Origin: Cyclobacteriaceae bacterium
Lineage (GTDB): Bacteria; Bacteroidota; Bacteroidia; Cytophagales; Cyclobacteriaceae
Assembly (NCBI GenBank): GCA_016787665.1
Contig: JAEUUC010000008.1
Coordinates: 124,001-188,000, forward strand
Direction of reading: 5' to 3'
DNA: 64,000 bases
The notes beneath the pieces were generated by a model, which made no database searches, was not told where the DNA came from, and was given only the letters and a program-made list of their open reading frames with translations. This document shows, piece by piece, positions 18,237 to 26,254 of the stretch. How positions within the stretch are numbered: position 1 is the stretch's first letter; every line of letters starts with the position of its first letter. The position numbers and the translations under genes were made by a program.

Positions 18237-18956
18237 CTAGGATTTAAAGATATTGTATTTGATGATACAATAAATTGCTCGAAATCCGTCTCTCCAACTT
18301 ATTTTCTTTCCCTCTTCGTAAGTCCTACCGTAGTAAGAAATTCCTACCTCGTATATCCGGATGTTGCGAACCCTTGCTATTTTGGCCGTTACCTCTGGCT
18401 CAAAACCAAATCGTGTTTCCTCCAATTTGATTCCCTTAATTATATCGGATCTGAATACTTTGTAGCAGGTCTCCATATCCGTGATATTCAGATTGGTTAA
18501 CATGTTAGATAAAAATGTCAGAAATTTATTCCCAATTGTGTGCCAAAAGAATAGGATGCGATGAGCCCTACCTCCGACAAATCGCGATCCGTAGACCACA
18601 TCAGCGAACCCATCAATAATTGGCTTAAGCAGAACATTGTATTCGCGCGGATCATAATCGAGATCAGCATCCTGGATGATCACGTTGTCGCCAGTTGCTT
18701 TATTGATACCAGTCTGTAATGCTGCGCCCTTTCCTCTATTTCGATCGTGTTTGAGGTAGGTAATCGGAAGCGTAGGATTAGCCATTTTGTAGGTTTGAAT
18801 GACATCATCTGTGTTATCGGTCGAGAAATCGTTCACGAGTATGACTTCTTTTGACCAATTGTCGCTCAGCTCAACATCTTTAATCTTGTTTAGAATTAAG
18901 TGTATAGTTGTTCCCTCGTTGTAGGCTGGAATTATGATCGATAGCTTTTTTGACAT
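18237..18956 (-). CDS. GT2 glycosyltransferase (dolichyl-phosphate mannosyltransferase-like)
   Basis: 239 aa from ATG 18956 ('[15 protein letters not shown]'); the ten-codon TTG extension to 18986 would overlap the upstream gene and is not needed. GT-A motifs are present: 'IIIPAYNEG', '[10 protein letters not shown]', the DxD-type 'QDADLDYDP', and '[10 protein letters not shown]' followed by '[10 protein letters not shown]', all characteristic of DPM1-like enzymes that load a sugar from a nucleotide donor on to polyprenyl phosphate at the inner face of the membrane. No C-terminal membrane segment is visible. It follows the LIC_10190-like gene by 26 bases; both belong to the island's glycan cassette, where polyprenyl-linked sugar would feed the GT39-like enzyme (inference). 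Confidence 0.9.
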   Translation of the reverse strand: MSKKLSIIIPAYNEGTTIHLILNKIKDVELSDNWSKEVILVNDFSTDNTDDVIQTYKMANPTLPITYLKHDRNRGKGAALQTGINKATGDNVIIQDADLDYDPREYNVLLKPIIDGFADVVYGSRFVGGRAHRILFFWHTIGNKFLTFLSNMLTNLNITDMETCYKVFRSDIIKGIKLEETRFGFEPEVTAKIARVRNIRIYEVGISYYGRTYEEGKKISWRDGFRAIYCIIKYNIFKS

Positions 18957-18982
18957 GATTTGTTTGGAGTGTTTTGGCTGGT

Positions 18983-20569
18983 TCAATGTTGGATAATAAA
19001 GCCGTGGTGTAATGCCCGGCTGTCCCGCAGCAAAACGCGACCTTTGGCTAGTTCAGTACCAGGAGTGCACGGTATGGGCGAATCGAAACATTGATCTGTT
19101 GATACAGGAATCCGGATTCCGTTTTGAATTTCTGTTTCAATTTCGGTTAAAACAGGGAATTGATCCGACAGAAAAGCATCACGCAAGTGCGATCCATTTA
19201 AACTGACCAGACACCCAAAGGCAATCGTAAGCATCACTATAGTGTGCCACCTCTTGAGCCTGTTGAGCACAAGGGCGAGACCAAGAAACAAACCAGACAG
19301 AATAAATGAAGCGGAAAACCGAAAATCAGGAGCATTGAAAAGCCAAAATATTTCTCCTAAAGTGCAAGTTAAGCAAACAAGGAGATGGTTTTGATATTTT
19401 TCAAAAAACTTTTCATTCAGTCTTCGTTTTTCGAGCATGAAGAACAGACCCAAGGCTGCCCAAGTTCCACACATTATGACATAGACGGTTTGAATGAATG
19501 ATGATTGATGGCGAAACCAATAAGCCAAGAGTTCAGGTGCGCTGAGCGTAGTGTATACATCTGGCCTGCCGTTGGTTTTCGCCCAAATCCGTGTGTAATC
19601 AACCAGTTCGTTAACGTAGTTTTGAGGAACTCCCCAATCTAAAAAAGTGATTTGAGTATGAACGATCGGGAATACCAGGTATCCCGAAAGGATGACGTTG
19701 CTACGCACGAGCAGGACAGTGACATTAACCAGTTTAACTGTAAAGCAGTATGCAGCCAGTAATATGATAAGTAATTCAAGATACTGTTTTTGTGCCGCTG
19801 TTTGCTCGGCATGCTTCAAAACGAGAACTATGACCAGTGAAACATAGATGAATGAGGCCCAGTCCGGTGAAATGGTATTCACAAAAATGTGGCTTGCAAT
19901 TGACACTAAATCCTCCTTCGGATAAATCAAGGCTATCCATGATGCTACTAACACCAGGTCACTGAAAAAGCGACTTCCCTCAGAAATTGCAATTATGCGG
20001 TTAAAAACATAGGCTGTATAGAGAAGAAATAGTAATCCGTTGAGATCGTTGAAGAAATAGCCGGTATTGGGGTAGTCAAGAAATGCAGCAAGGCTATGCC
20101 AACTGCTGTTAAAACCAAAACGATGATGAAGATTTGCTAAGCCATTGACAAACCCGTACTGCTGTAGCCATCGAACAAATTGAACGTAATACAATCCTTC
20201 GTCATAGTATGATGTCGGGAGGTAACACTTCGTACACACGTAAATCAACAGGTAAAGAAAAAACACCAATAGCGTGATTGAAACCCAGGTGAATTTCAGT
20301 TTAGGCAAAACAAAATTCACAACCCTGTTTCTTAAGAGCACAACAAAAATCAGCGCAGCCACCACTTCAATTGCAATTTGAATAGTTGTGGTTAAGGGGC
20401 TAAAAATGGCTATGGAAATGACAATAATGTTCAGGCTTACGAGGCCAATCAAAAGCGATAATGCGATAGGCAGTTCAATTCTGCCTCGGGTTAGGACAAA
20501 TTCGGTTGCTTTGCCAAAAACAAAGGCTAGAAAGGTCGCGTTAGCCCAGATCAGCAATATGTACAACAT
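18983..20569 (-). CDS. LIC_10190-like polytopic membrane protein (putative glycosyltransferase)
   Basis: 528 aa, strongly hydrophobic with about ten membrane segments. The motif '[19 protein letters not shown]' followed by '[15 protein letters not shown]', the later '[13 protein letters not shown]', and the C-terminal '[12 protein letters not shown]' match what I recall of the LIC_10190 membrane-protein family, which accompanies surface-polysaccharide genes. Between 'AAYCFTVKL' and '[10 protein letters not shown]' only a few residues remain where relatives have a membrane-spanning stretch of some tens of residues, so an in-frame internal deletion is possible. AT-rich compared with the flanking chromosome. 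Function in glycan transfer is inferred from context. Confidence 0.7.
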   Translation of the reverse strand: MLYILLIWANATFLAFVFGKATEFVLTRGRIELPIALSLLIGLVSLNIIVISIAIFSPLTTTIQIAIEVVAALIFVVLLRNRVVNFVLPKLKFTWVSITLLVFFLYLLIYVCTKCYLPTSYYDEGLYYVQFVRWLQQYGFVNGLANLHHRFGFNSSWHSLAAFLDYPNTGYFFNDLNGLLFLLYTAYVFNRIIAISEGSRFFSDLVLVASWIALIYPKEDLVSIASHIFVNTISPDWASFIYVSLVIVLVLKHAEQTAAQKQYLELLIILLAAYCFTVKLVNVTVLLVRSNVILSGYLVFPIVHTQITFLDWGVPQNYVNELVDYTRIWAKTNGRPDVYTTLSAPELLAYWFRHQSSFIQTVYVIMCGTWAALGLFFMLEKRRLNEKFFEKYQNHLLVCLTCTLGEIFWLFNAPDFRFSASFILSGLFLGLALVLNRLKRWHTIVMLTIAFGCLVSLNGSHLRDAFLSDQFPVLTEIETEIQNGIRIPVSTDQCFDSPIPCTPGTELAKGRVLLRDSRALHHGFIIQH

Positions 20570-20823
20570 CCGTTTGGTTTTACCTGCTAATTTAATAAAG
20601 ACCCGTTTAACGGAGGCTCGTTAACCGACTGAAAGCTTGTTTTGTGAAATGTTTATTTTCTGGAGGTTCGTTGCGACCTGACAGAAATTGAGCCGACAAT
20701 GCCTCCCTTCGCTACCTCTTCCTCAACACCACCAACCGGTAGCTCTTACACTTCTTAAAATTTTCGGGGTTGCGCTAGAAGTGCTTGACTTGATCTTTCT
20801 CATTTTTACAATGATCCTAACCG
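20570..20823. other. Intergenic stretch with a possible methyltransferase tail
   Basis: No intact gene. On the minus strand, 20775 down to the TAG at 20715-20713 encodes 20 codons ending 'NFKKCKSYRLVVLRKR', which resembles the C-terminus of a SAM-dependent methyltransferase. A stop codon lies directly before it, so it could only be a remnant. Weakly supported. Confidence 0.3.
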
Positions 20824-21441
20824 TTAGATTTTTGGCAAGCTGGCCAAGGGGTGAGCGGGCTGCGATGCCAAATTCAACATGGGCTGATCTCCTTGGCTGT
20901 CCCCGTAGGCAGTAATGCTTTCGTAGTCGTTTAAGTTGACATATGTGCGAACCCTGCTGACTTTTTCCGACCCGTAACAATTCGGAGTTTTAAATCGGCC
21001 GGTTACCAAGCTATTTTTGACTTCAATCTCAGTCGAGATTAACTCAAAATGTTCCCGTTGACAAAAGTGGGTAAGGTAATTTTTTATTGAGGCGGAGACA
21101 ACGATAATACGATCGCTATTCTGCCTGTGCTTTTCTAGCCTATGCATGGCTGCTGAACTAAGAATTCGCGGTATCTCGGTGGCTGCAAATTTCGCGCATT
21201 TGTCTTCAAATTCGTTAATGGGTTCCCCCTTGAAGAGGATAGAAAAGATTTTCTCTTTCGCAGCACTATTCGTCACAAGACCAATTTTAAACATTAGAAA
21301 GAAGATGCCACATGGTATTGCGCGCATCATCAGTAGCCAGATTGGATGATAAAAAATAATGAAGCGAAAAAAGCTGTCGTGGGTTGTTATTGTTCCGTCA
21401 AAGTCGACCAGTACGAGAGACCGGTTGATATCCTTAGCCAT
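20824..21441 (-). CDS. HAD-IB family phosphatase
   Basis: 205 aa. HAD motif I is 'VDFDGTIT' (nucleophile D13, acid D15), motif II lies near 'VVSASIKNYL', and motif III is 'AYGDSQGDQPML'. The cap region with 'FFRFIIFYHPIW' is hydrophobic, as in HAD-IB proteins that work on membrane-linked substrates. It overlaps the stop of the UbiA-family gene by eight bases, so the two are translationally coupled; a phosphatase acting on polyprenyl-phosphoryl-5-phosphoribose, the product expected from that enzyme, is the natural guess. Family is firm, substrate inferred. Confidence 0.85.
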   Translation of the reverse strand: MAKDINRSLVLVDFDGTITTHDSFFRFIIFYHPIWLLMMRAIPCGIFFLMFKIGLVTNSAAKEKIFSILFKGEPINEFEDKCAKFAATEIPRILSSAAMHRLEKHRQNSDRIIVVSASIKNYLTHFCQREHFELISTEIEVKNSLVTGRFKTPNCYGSEKVSRVRTYVNLNDYESITAYGDSQGDQPMLNLASQPAHPLASLPKI

Positions 21442-22312
21442 AATAAATAAAAAAAAAGCAGGTTAGACACCAGCAGATGAGATTTACGATAGTGAATCCG
21501 TCCCTTGTCAGGATGGCTGTTGGGTCAGAAGTTACGCCTCTAACTATTGTAAGTTGAAAGTATCTTAGAATGCCGATGACAACAAAGAGGGATGTAACAT
21601 AGAAGTACTCTGTGTTAAATTGCAATGAAACATCTGGTGACACACTATAAAGAATGTAAGATACCGCAGTGATAGAAGCGATAAACACCATGGCTAAGTC
21701 AATGAACGCTAAGTTGTATCCATCAATTGACTTTCTGACTTTGATTCCCGATTTATCCCGAAGCAAAACATCATCCCTTCTTTTTGAGAATGCAATAAAG
21801 AGGGACAGTAGAAAGGACATTACAAGTAACCACTTTGATGGGGTAACATCGGCTAGAGCGGCTCCACCAAGTACCCGTAGGAGAAAACCGCTGGAGATGA
21901 TCAAGACATCAATGATTGCATGGTCTTTGAAAAAAAAAGTGTAGCCGATGTTTACTGCAAAGTAGAAAGCTATAATGACCGTGAAATTTTTTTCAAGGGT
22001 TGCAGTTATGGCAATCGAAGTAACAATTAGGAGTACGCATAGCATCAATGCTTCATTACGACTTACTTGCCCCGAAGCCAGAGGTCTCCTCGCTTTTGTA
22101 GGGTGCAGCCTGTCACTAGCCACGTCACGATAGTCATTAATAACATAGACAGCACTGGCCAGGCAACTGAAGGCTATCCATCCCAGCATCAGATCTAGAA
22201 AAACTCCGGGCGACAGAAACTTTAGCCCAAAAAAAGCGGGTATGAATAGGAAGAAATTCTTGCTCCATTGTGTGGGACGGACCAATTGGAGATAGGCGAG
22301 TGGCCGATTCAT
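21434..22312 (-). CDS. UbiA-type prenyltransferase, decaprenyl-phosphate phosphoribosyltransferase-like
   Basis: 292 aa from ATG 22312 ('MNRPLAYLQLVRPTQWSKN'); a TTG at 22351 would add 13 unlikely residues. About eight or nine membrane segments. The first Asp-rich motif is 'NDYRDVASDRLHP', followed by 'KARRPLASG', both characteristic of the DPPR-synthase branch (Rv3806c-like), which transfers 5-phosphoribose from PRPP to a polyprenyl phosphate. Paired with the HAD phosphatase just downstream. The two genes would supply polyprenyl-phosphoribose or a related pentose donor for a surface glycan (inference). Divergent from the GT39-like gene with 48 bases between start codons. Confidence 0.88.
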   Translation of the reverse strand: MNRPLAYLQLVRPTQWSKNFFLFIPAFFGLKFLSPGVFLDLMLGWIAFSCLASAVYVINDYRDVASDRLHPTKARRPLASGQVSRNEALMLCVLLIVTSIAITATLEKNFTVIIAFYFAVNIGYTFFFKDHAIIDVLIISSGFLLRVLGGAALADVTPSKWLLVMSFLLSLFIAFSKRRDDVLLRDKSGIKVRKSIDGYNLAFIDLAMVFIASITAVSYILYSVSPDVSLQFNTEYFYVTSLFVVIGILRYFQLTIVRGVTSDPTAILTRDGFTIVNLICWCLTCFFFIYYG

Positions 22313-22360
22313 GTTTGTTTTTGGTGAGGCTAAATGTAGTATTTTTCTCAAATTTGGAGA

Positions 22361-24364
22361 TTGAGAACCGGATTCATCATATTTTTTGTTTTTGCGCTTG
22401 CCTACTCAGGTTGGCTACGGTTTCAAGGAGCGCATGACGGCCTTCCTTATCTCGTCCATTGGGATGAGCCGTTCATTAGTTCTTCGGCCATCAACATTGC
22501 CAAAACAGGCGATATTAATCCGAAGTATACCGAGATTTGTTATGGAGGATTTCTTCGATATAGTTGCACCCTATTGGATTGGGTTTACCTGCGCTACCTG
22601 ATCACCACGGGAAAAATATCGGAATCTGGTGACGTTGTTACCAACCTGGAGGGTTCTTTGCGGACCTTATCACATCCCGAATTTTATCTGATCAACCGGC
22701 TTTTTGTGGGTATACTCAGCATTCTTGGGTTAGTGCTGGTCTTTAAAGTTACTATTTTGATTACCCAACAGCAGGGTAGTGGCCTGATCGCAGCTTTGGC
22801 ATTGATGAGCTTTTGGCCCTATTTTGAGGGGGCAATATATGCCACGGTTGACCTGCCCATGACCATATTGGCCGTAGGCGCGTTATACTTTTCCACCCTG
22901 TTCCACCAAACGAAGCGGGAAAGACATTTGATTTTAAGCTTTTTGTTTTCGGGTTTGTCCGCAAGTACAAAGCTTACTGGAGGCTTAACTATCTTGCTGC
23001 CGTTGATGGCAGTCGGAATGAATTGGAATTTGTTTCAATTCACCTCATACAAACATGCCATTATTCGACTGTTTAAATGGGGTTCCATTCCCATTTTTGT
23101 ATTTCTCGTATTCAATCCAAACATTATTACTGACACCCGAAGCTATCTGGACTGGAATTCGTGGATTGTCAACGTGTATCGGTCGGGGGAAGGACACTTT
23201 TCAAAGGAACCAGGCTGGGAGCATCTCTCTTTTCAGGTTACGACAATTATCGAAAATGTCGGGTCATTACTTTTTTTCATTGCGCTGGCAGGGGTGTTTC
23301 TTTTGCCTTTTGGGTTCAGCAAACAAACCCAAAAGCTGGAGGTTGATTCAAAGGCGCTCCTTGTTTTGTTGTTACTCATCATCTTTCCCGTGGTGTATCT
23401 GCTTTATGTTACGTCATACCGTGTGGCGTATCATCGAAACTTTTTGGTGTTGTACCCCTTTGTCGCAATTTTTGTTGGTGTGTTTTGCTACCGGCTGCAG
23501 ACGGTAATTGACAGGTTCCTACCAAAAAATGTGACATATCTCAACCGTCCCTGGTCCTACCTTGGCATGCTGGCCATTACGCTTGCAGTAACGTTTCCAA
23601 GATTTACCGCAATGCAACAAGCCGCCAGCAAAATGTATCACGCTCGCGATACGCGAACTCAAGCCGTTGACAGGCTAAACTTGATGAATTCTGAACTAAT
23701 AGGTATTGCTCAAGAGCTTCAATTCAGCCTGAAAGACATCGAGCGGATGAAATTTAATTTTCGAACATTTAGGTCATCCCAACTTCAACAGGCATTGGAT
23801 GAAAACACATTGGTGTTGGTCGGTCGCTACCAAAGTATGGATCGGTCAATGCACGCTCTAGATAGTGAGCTAAATAGAAGGATATCCAAATCAGATTTGG
23901 TTGACTCCATACCGGGGGTTAGCATCTTTAGAGACTCCACAATTTCGGCTGCGGGAATCCCACTTCGTGATCCAGAAATCCTTTTTATCAGGGGTGCTGG
24001 TCGCGAGGATGCGATTCGAAGCAGAGGCACAAGTCTGATCAAGCAGTTTTCAAACATCGAAATGTACTCAAACGGTAAAAGAAAACTAGGTGAGGTAAAT
24101 TTATCCGCGGGACAATACCAACTGGCGATCAATATAACATCAACAGCGTATGAAGAGGTTTATCCACACATCCGCCTCAAACTTAACGGTGATTTTGTGG
24201 GTGAAAAGCAGATCCAATCATCCAGTTCAACGGAGTTTTTTGATTTTTCAATCTCTGAGGGCGGAAAACAAAGGTTTGAAATTGAGTTTGACAATGATGC
24301 CGCAGGTGAAGCTGGTGATCGCAATTTGCTGGTTGTGAGTTTTGAGATCAAAGTTAAGAACTGA
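22361..24364 (+). CDS. GT39/ArnT-like membrane glycosyltransferase
   Basis: 667 aa. The start appears to be TTG 22361 ('MRTGFIIFFVFALAYSGWL'), because no in-frame ATG occurs before the first membrane segment is complete. The acidic motif after the first segment, 'VHWDEPFISSSAINIAKTG', matches the catalytic periplasmic loop of PMT/ArnT-type GT-C enzymes. About ten to twelve membrane segments follow, then a soluble C-terminal region (about 440-667) with a jelly-roll-like end. Such enzymes use polyprenyl-phosphate sugars at the outer face of the membrane, consistent with the GT2 and UbiA genes nearby. Its stop overlaps the methyltransferase start (TGATG). Confidence 0.78.
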   Translation: MRTGFIIFFVFALAYSGWLRFQGAHDGLPYLVHWDEPFISSSAINIAKTGDINPKYTEICYGGFLRYSCTLLDWVYLRYLITTGKISESGDVVTNLEGSLRTLSHPEFYLINRLFVGILSILGLVLVFKVTILITQQQGSGLIAALALMSFWPYFEGAIYATVDLPMTILAVGALYFSTLFHQTKRERHLILSFLFSGLSASTKLTGGLTILLPLMAVGMNWNLFQFTSYKHAIIRLFKWGSIPIFVFLVFNPNIITDTRSYLDWNSWIVNVYRSGEGHFSKEPGWEHLSFQVTTIIENVGSLLFFIALAGVFLLPFGFSKQTQKLEVDSKALLVLLLLIIFPVVYLLYVTSYRVAYHRNFLVLYPFVAIFVGVFCYRLQTVIDRFLPKNVTYLNRPWSYLGMLAITLAVTFPRFTAMQQAASKMYHARDTRTQAVDRLNLMNSELIGIAQELQFSLKDIERMKFNFRTFRSSQLQQALDENTLVLVGRYQSMDRSMHALDSELNRRISKSDLVDSIPGVSIFRDSTISAAGIPLRDPEILFIRGAGREDAIRSRGTSLIKQFSNIEMYSNGKRKLGEVNLSAGQYQLAINITSTAYEEVYPHIRLKLNGDFVGEKQIQSSSSTEFFDFSISEGGKQRFEIEFDNDAAGEAGDRNLLVVSFEIKVKN

Positions 24365-25044
24365 TGGAATCCTTACGAATGCTAAATAATAAACTTTTGT
24401 CAGAGCGGCTGATGGTAAAGTCTGTTGAGGGGGGGCCAATCAACCGACTGAAGACTTATTTTAGACCTTACATCTGCCCAATGAATTTATTGCTCTCGTT
24501 TATTGGTCGGGAAGACCGGCTTTTAGACATTGGCTGTGGTTCGGGTCAATTTGCGTTACTGGCGGCCGAATTTTGTCGGCCCGTATCGATTACGGGTATT
24601 GAGGTATCAGCCGTGTTGATTGAGCATGCGAAACGTCTGTTTCAAAATGGCAACTATGAAACAAAAATTGAATTTAGCCTGTACAACGGAACCGACCTTC
24701 CAGAATTTGTTACCCAAGCTTCAATTGTTTCGGTGATTGACGTACTGCATCATATACCAAAGGATTTGCAAATATCTTTTCTTCAACAGCTTTATTTGAA
24801 AATGTCTCCAGGCGCCACGTTATTGCTCAAAGATATTGATGGGGCCAGTGCGTGGGTGTGGTTCAATAAGTTTCATGACCTGTTGCTGGGTGGAGGCCCC
24901 GGCAACGAATTTGCTCTTGCCGCAATTACGAAGGAGTGTCTACGCATTGGGTTTACTATTGAACACGTGGTGAAAACCCGAATGTATTGGTATGATCACT
25001 ATTTGCTGGCTTTGAAGAAAGCGCCTTCGACCACCGCACCTTGA
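24364..25044 (+). CDS. Class I SAM-dependent methyltransferase
   Basis: 226 aa. Motif I 'LLDIGCGSGQFALLAA' is clear, followed by 'GIEVSAVLIEHAK' and the motif 'VSVIDVLHHIPKD' typical of class I methyltransferases. The start ATG shares bases with the stop of the GT39-like gene, so the two are coupled. In this setting it may methylate a sugar or lipid-linked intermediate of the island's glycan, but the substrate is not visible from sequence. Last gene of the plus-strand glycan unit. Confidence 0.87.
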   Translation: MESLRMLNNKLLSERLMVKSVEGGPINRLKTYFRPYICPMNLLLSFIGREDRLLDIGCGSGQFALLAAEFCRPVSITGIEVSAVLIEHAKRLFQNGNYETKIEFSLYNGTDLPEFVTQASIVSVIDVLHHIPKDLQISFLQQLYLKMSPGATLLLKDIDGASAWVWFNKFHDLLLGGGPGNEFALAAITKECLRIGFTIEHVVKTRMYWYDHYLLALKKAPSTTAP

Positions 25045-25186
25045 AACTGTGTTTGTTCTTCCCAACGCATGAAAGTAATACTCAGCATTTTTTCTAACAG
25101 AAAAATTTACAACAGCATGTAATTTTTTTTCACCCCTGGCCTGCTTTGGTAGAGGACGTGTGACGAAGCATTGCCCAAAACAACGA

Positions 25187-25219
25187 TTGTTTAATCTACT
25201 ACAATAGTAGATTAAACAA
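25187..25219. repeat. Perfect 15-bp inverted repeat with 3-base loop
   Basis: TTGTTTAATCTACTA and its exact reverse complement separated by CAA. It lies in the 261-base gap between the methyltransferase and the fibre-like gene, about 90 bases before the latter. No T-tract follows on either strand, so it is not a canonical terminator; it may be a hairpin, an operator or a boundary between the two island modules. Confidence 0.8.
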
Positions 25220-25305
25220 AATCTCATGTAAGAATTCTATTGATTTTTCTAAATCTACTTGATGCCACGAACCGATATTCGTGAGAGAAATCAAAGATTT
25301 TGAAT

Positions 25306-26220
25306 ATGAGATTAGTAATGACAGTCATGGCTTTATTGTCCACACAGATTTTGTTTGGTCAGGGAAACACCATTCATGGCCTCGGAGCCGGAAACGCGGG
25401 CATCGCCAATACCAGTGTTGGCGAATATGCGGGTGACGTAGTGACGGGGGCGTACAATGCCTTCTTTGGCCACAATGCAGGCATGGCGAATACCTCAGGA
25501 AACTATAATGTATTCCTTGGCGCTGTGGCCGGTCGACAGAGCACAACGGGTTCAAACAACACGTTCGTGGGGTCCTTCGCGGGTAGATTTCATACCAATG
25601 GCTTCAATAACTCAGGATTCGGCAGCCAGGCAGGCTATAGCGTAACCTCTGGTGCTTACAATGCCTTTATTGGTACAAATGCGGGCTATAACTTAATAAC
25701 AGGAAGCAACAATGTTTTTGTAGGGGGTGAGGCGGGCTATAACAGCACGGGCTCGTCTAATGTCTTTTTGGGTTTCCGCGCTGGGTATAATGAAACTGGC
25801 TCCAACAAGCTCTACATTGATAACTCCAATACCACCACCCCGTTGATTTTTGGCGATTTTGCAACCGATAAGCTGGTGATCAACGGTAACGTGGGTATTG
25901 GCTCCCAAAATCCCTCCGAAAAACTCACGGTTAACGGCACTATTTATAGCAAAGAGGTGAAAGTTGATCTTAATGTACCCGGCCCTGATTACGTTTTTTC
26001 CAAGGACTATGCCTTAATGACCCTAGATCAGGTCAGATCTTATATTGCAGCAAACGGCCACCTTCCGGAAGTACCCTCGGCACAAGAAATGGAAACGAAT
26101 GGCATCAACCTGAGTGAAATGAACATGTTGCTTTTGAAAAAGATAGAAGAGCTCACACTACATGCCATCCAGTTGAATGAGCGAGTAAAGGAGTTGGAAA
26201 AGCAGGGAGCGAAACGATAG
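25306..26220 (+). CDS. Secreted fibre-like protein (YadA-head/TMF-type repeats, C-terminal coiled coil)
   Basis: 304 aa from ATG 25306; a TTG two codons earlier is less likely. Signal peptide 'MALLSTQILFGQ'-like, then at least five Gly/Asn-rich repeats of the type N-x-F-x-G-x-x-A-G ('YNAFFGHNAG', 'YNVFLGAVAG', 'NNTFVGSFAG', 'YNAFIGTNAG', 'NNVFVGGEAG', 'SNVFLGFRAG') that form trimeric adhesin or tail-fibre heads. A conserved Bacteroidota end domain follows ('VGIGSQNPSEKLTVNGTIY', 'NGHLPEVPSAQEM') and a C-terminal helix ('LLLKKIEELTLHAIQLNERV'). First gene of the Rhs module; likely a trimeric surface or particle-borne fibre (inference). Confidence 0.8.
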   Translation: MRLVMTVMALLSTQILFGQGNTIHGLGAGNAGIANTSVGEYAGDVVTGAYNAFFGHNAGMANTSGNYNVFLGAVAGRQSTTGSNNTFVGSFAGRFHTNGFNNSGFGSQAGYSVTSGAYNAFIGTNAGYNLITGSNNVFVGGEAGYNSTGSSNVFLGFRAGYNETGSNKLYIDNSNTTTPLIFGDFATDKLVINGNVGIGSQNPSEKLTVNGTIYSKEVKVDLNVPGPDYVFSKDYALMTLDQVRSYIAANGHLPEVPSAQEMETNGINLSEMNMLLLKKIEELTLHAIQLNERVKELEKQGAKR

Positions 26221-26254
26221 TTTATTCAACAATCGAAAATTTTAGCTGGCAATT

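Noticed and set aside
18250..18272. Inverted repeat TATTGTAT / ATACAATA near the GT2 end
   Set aside because: It lies within the coding C-terminus of the GT2 gene and is explained by AT-rich codons.
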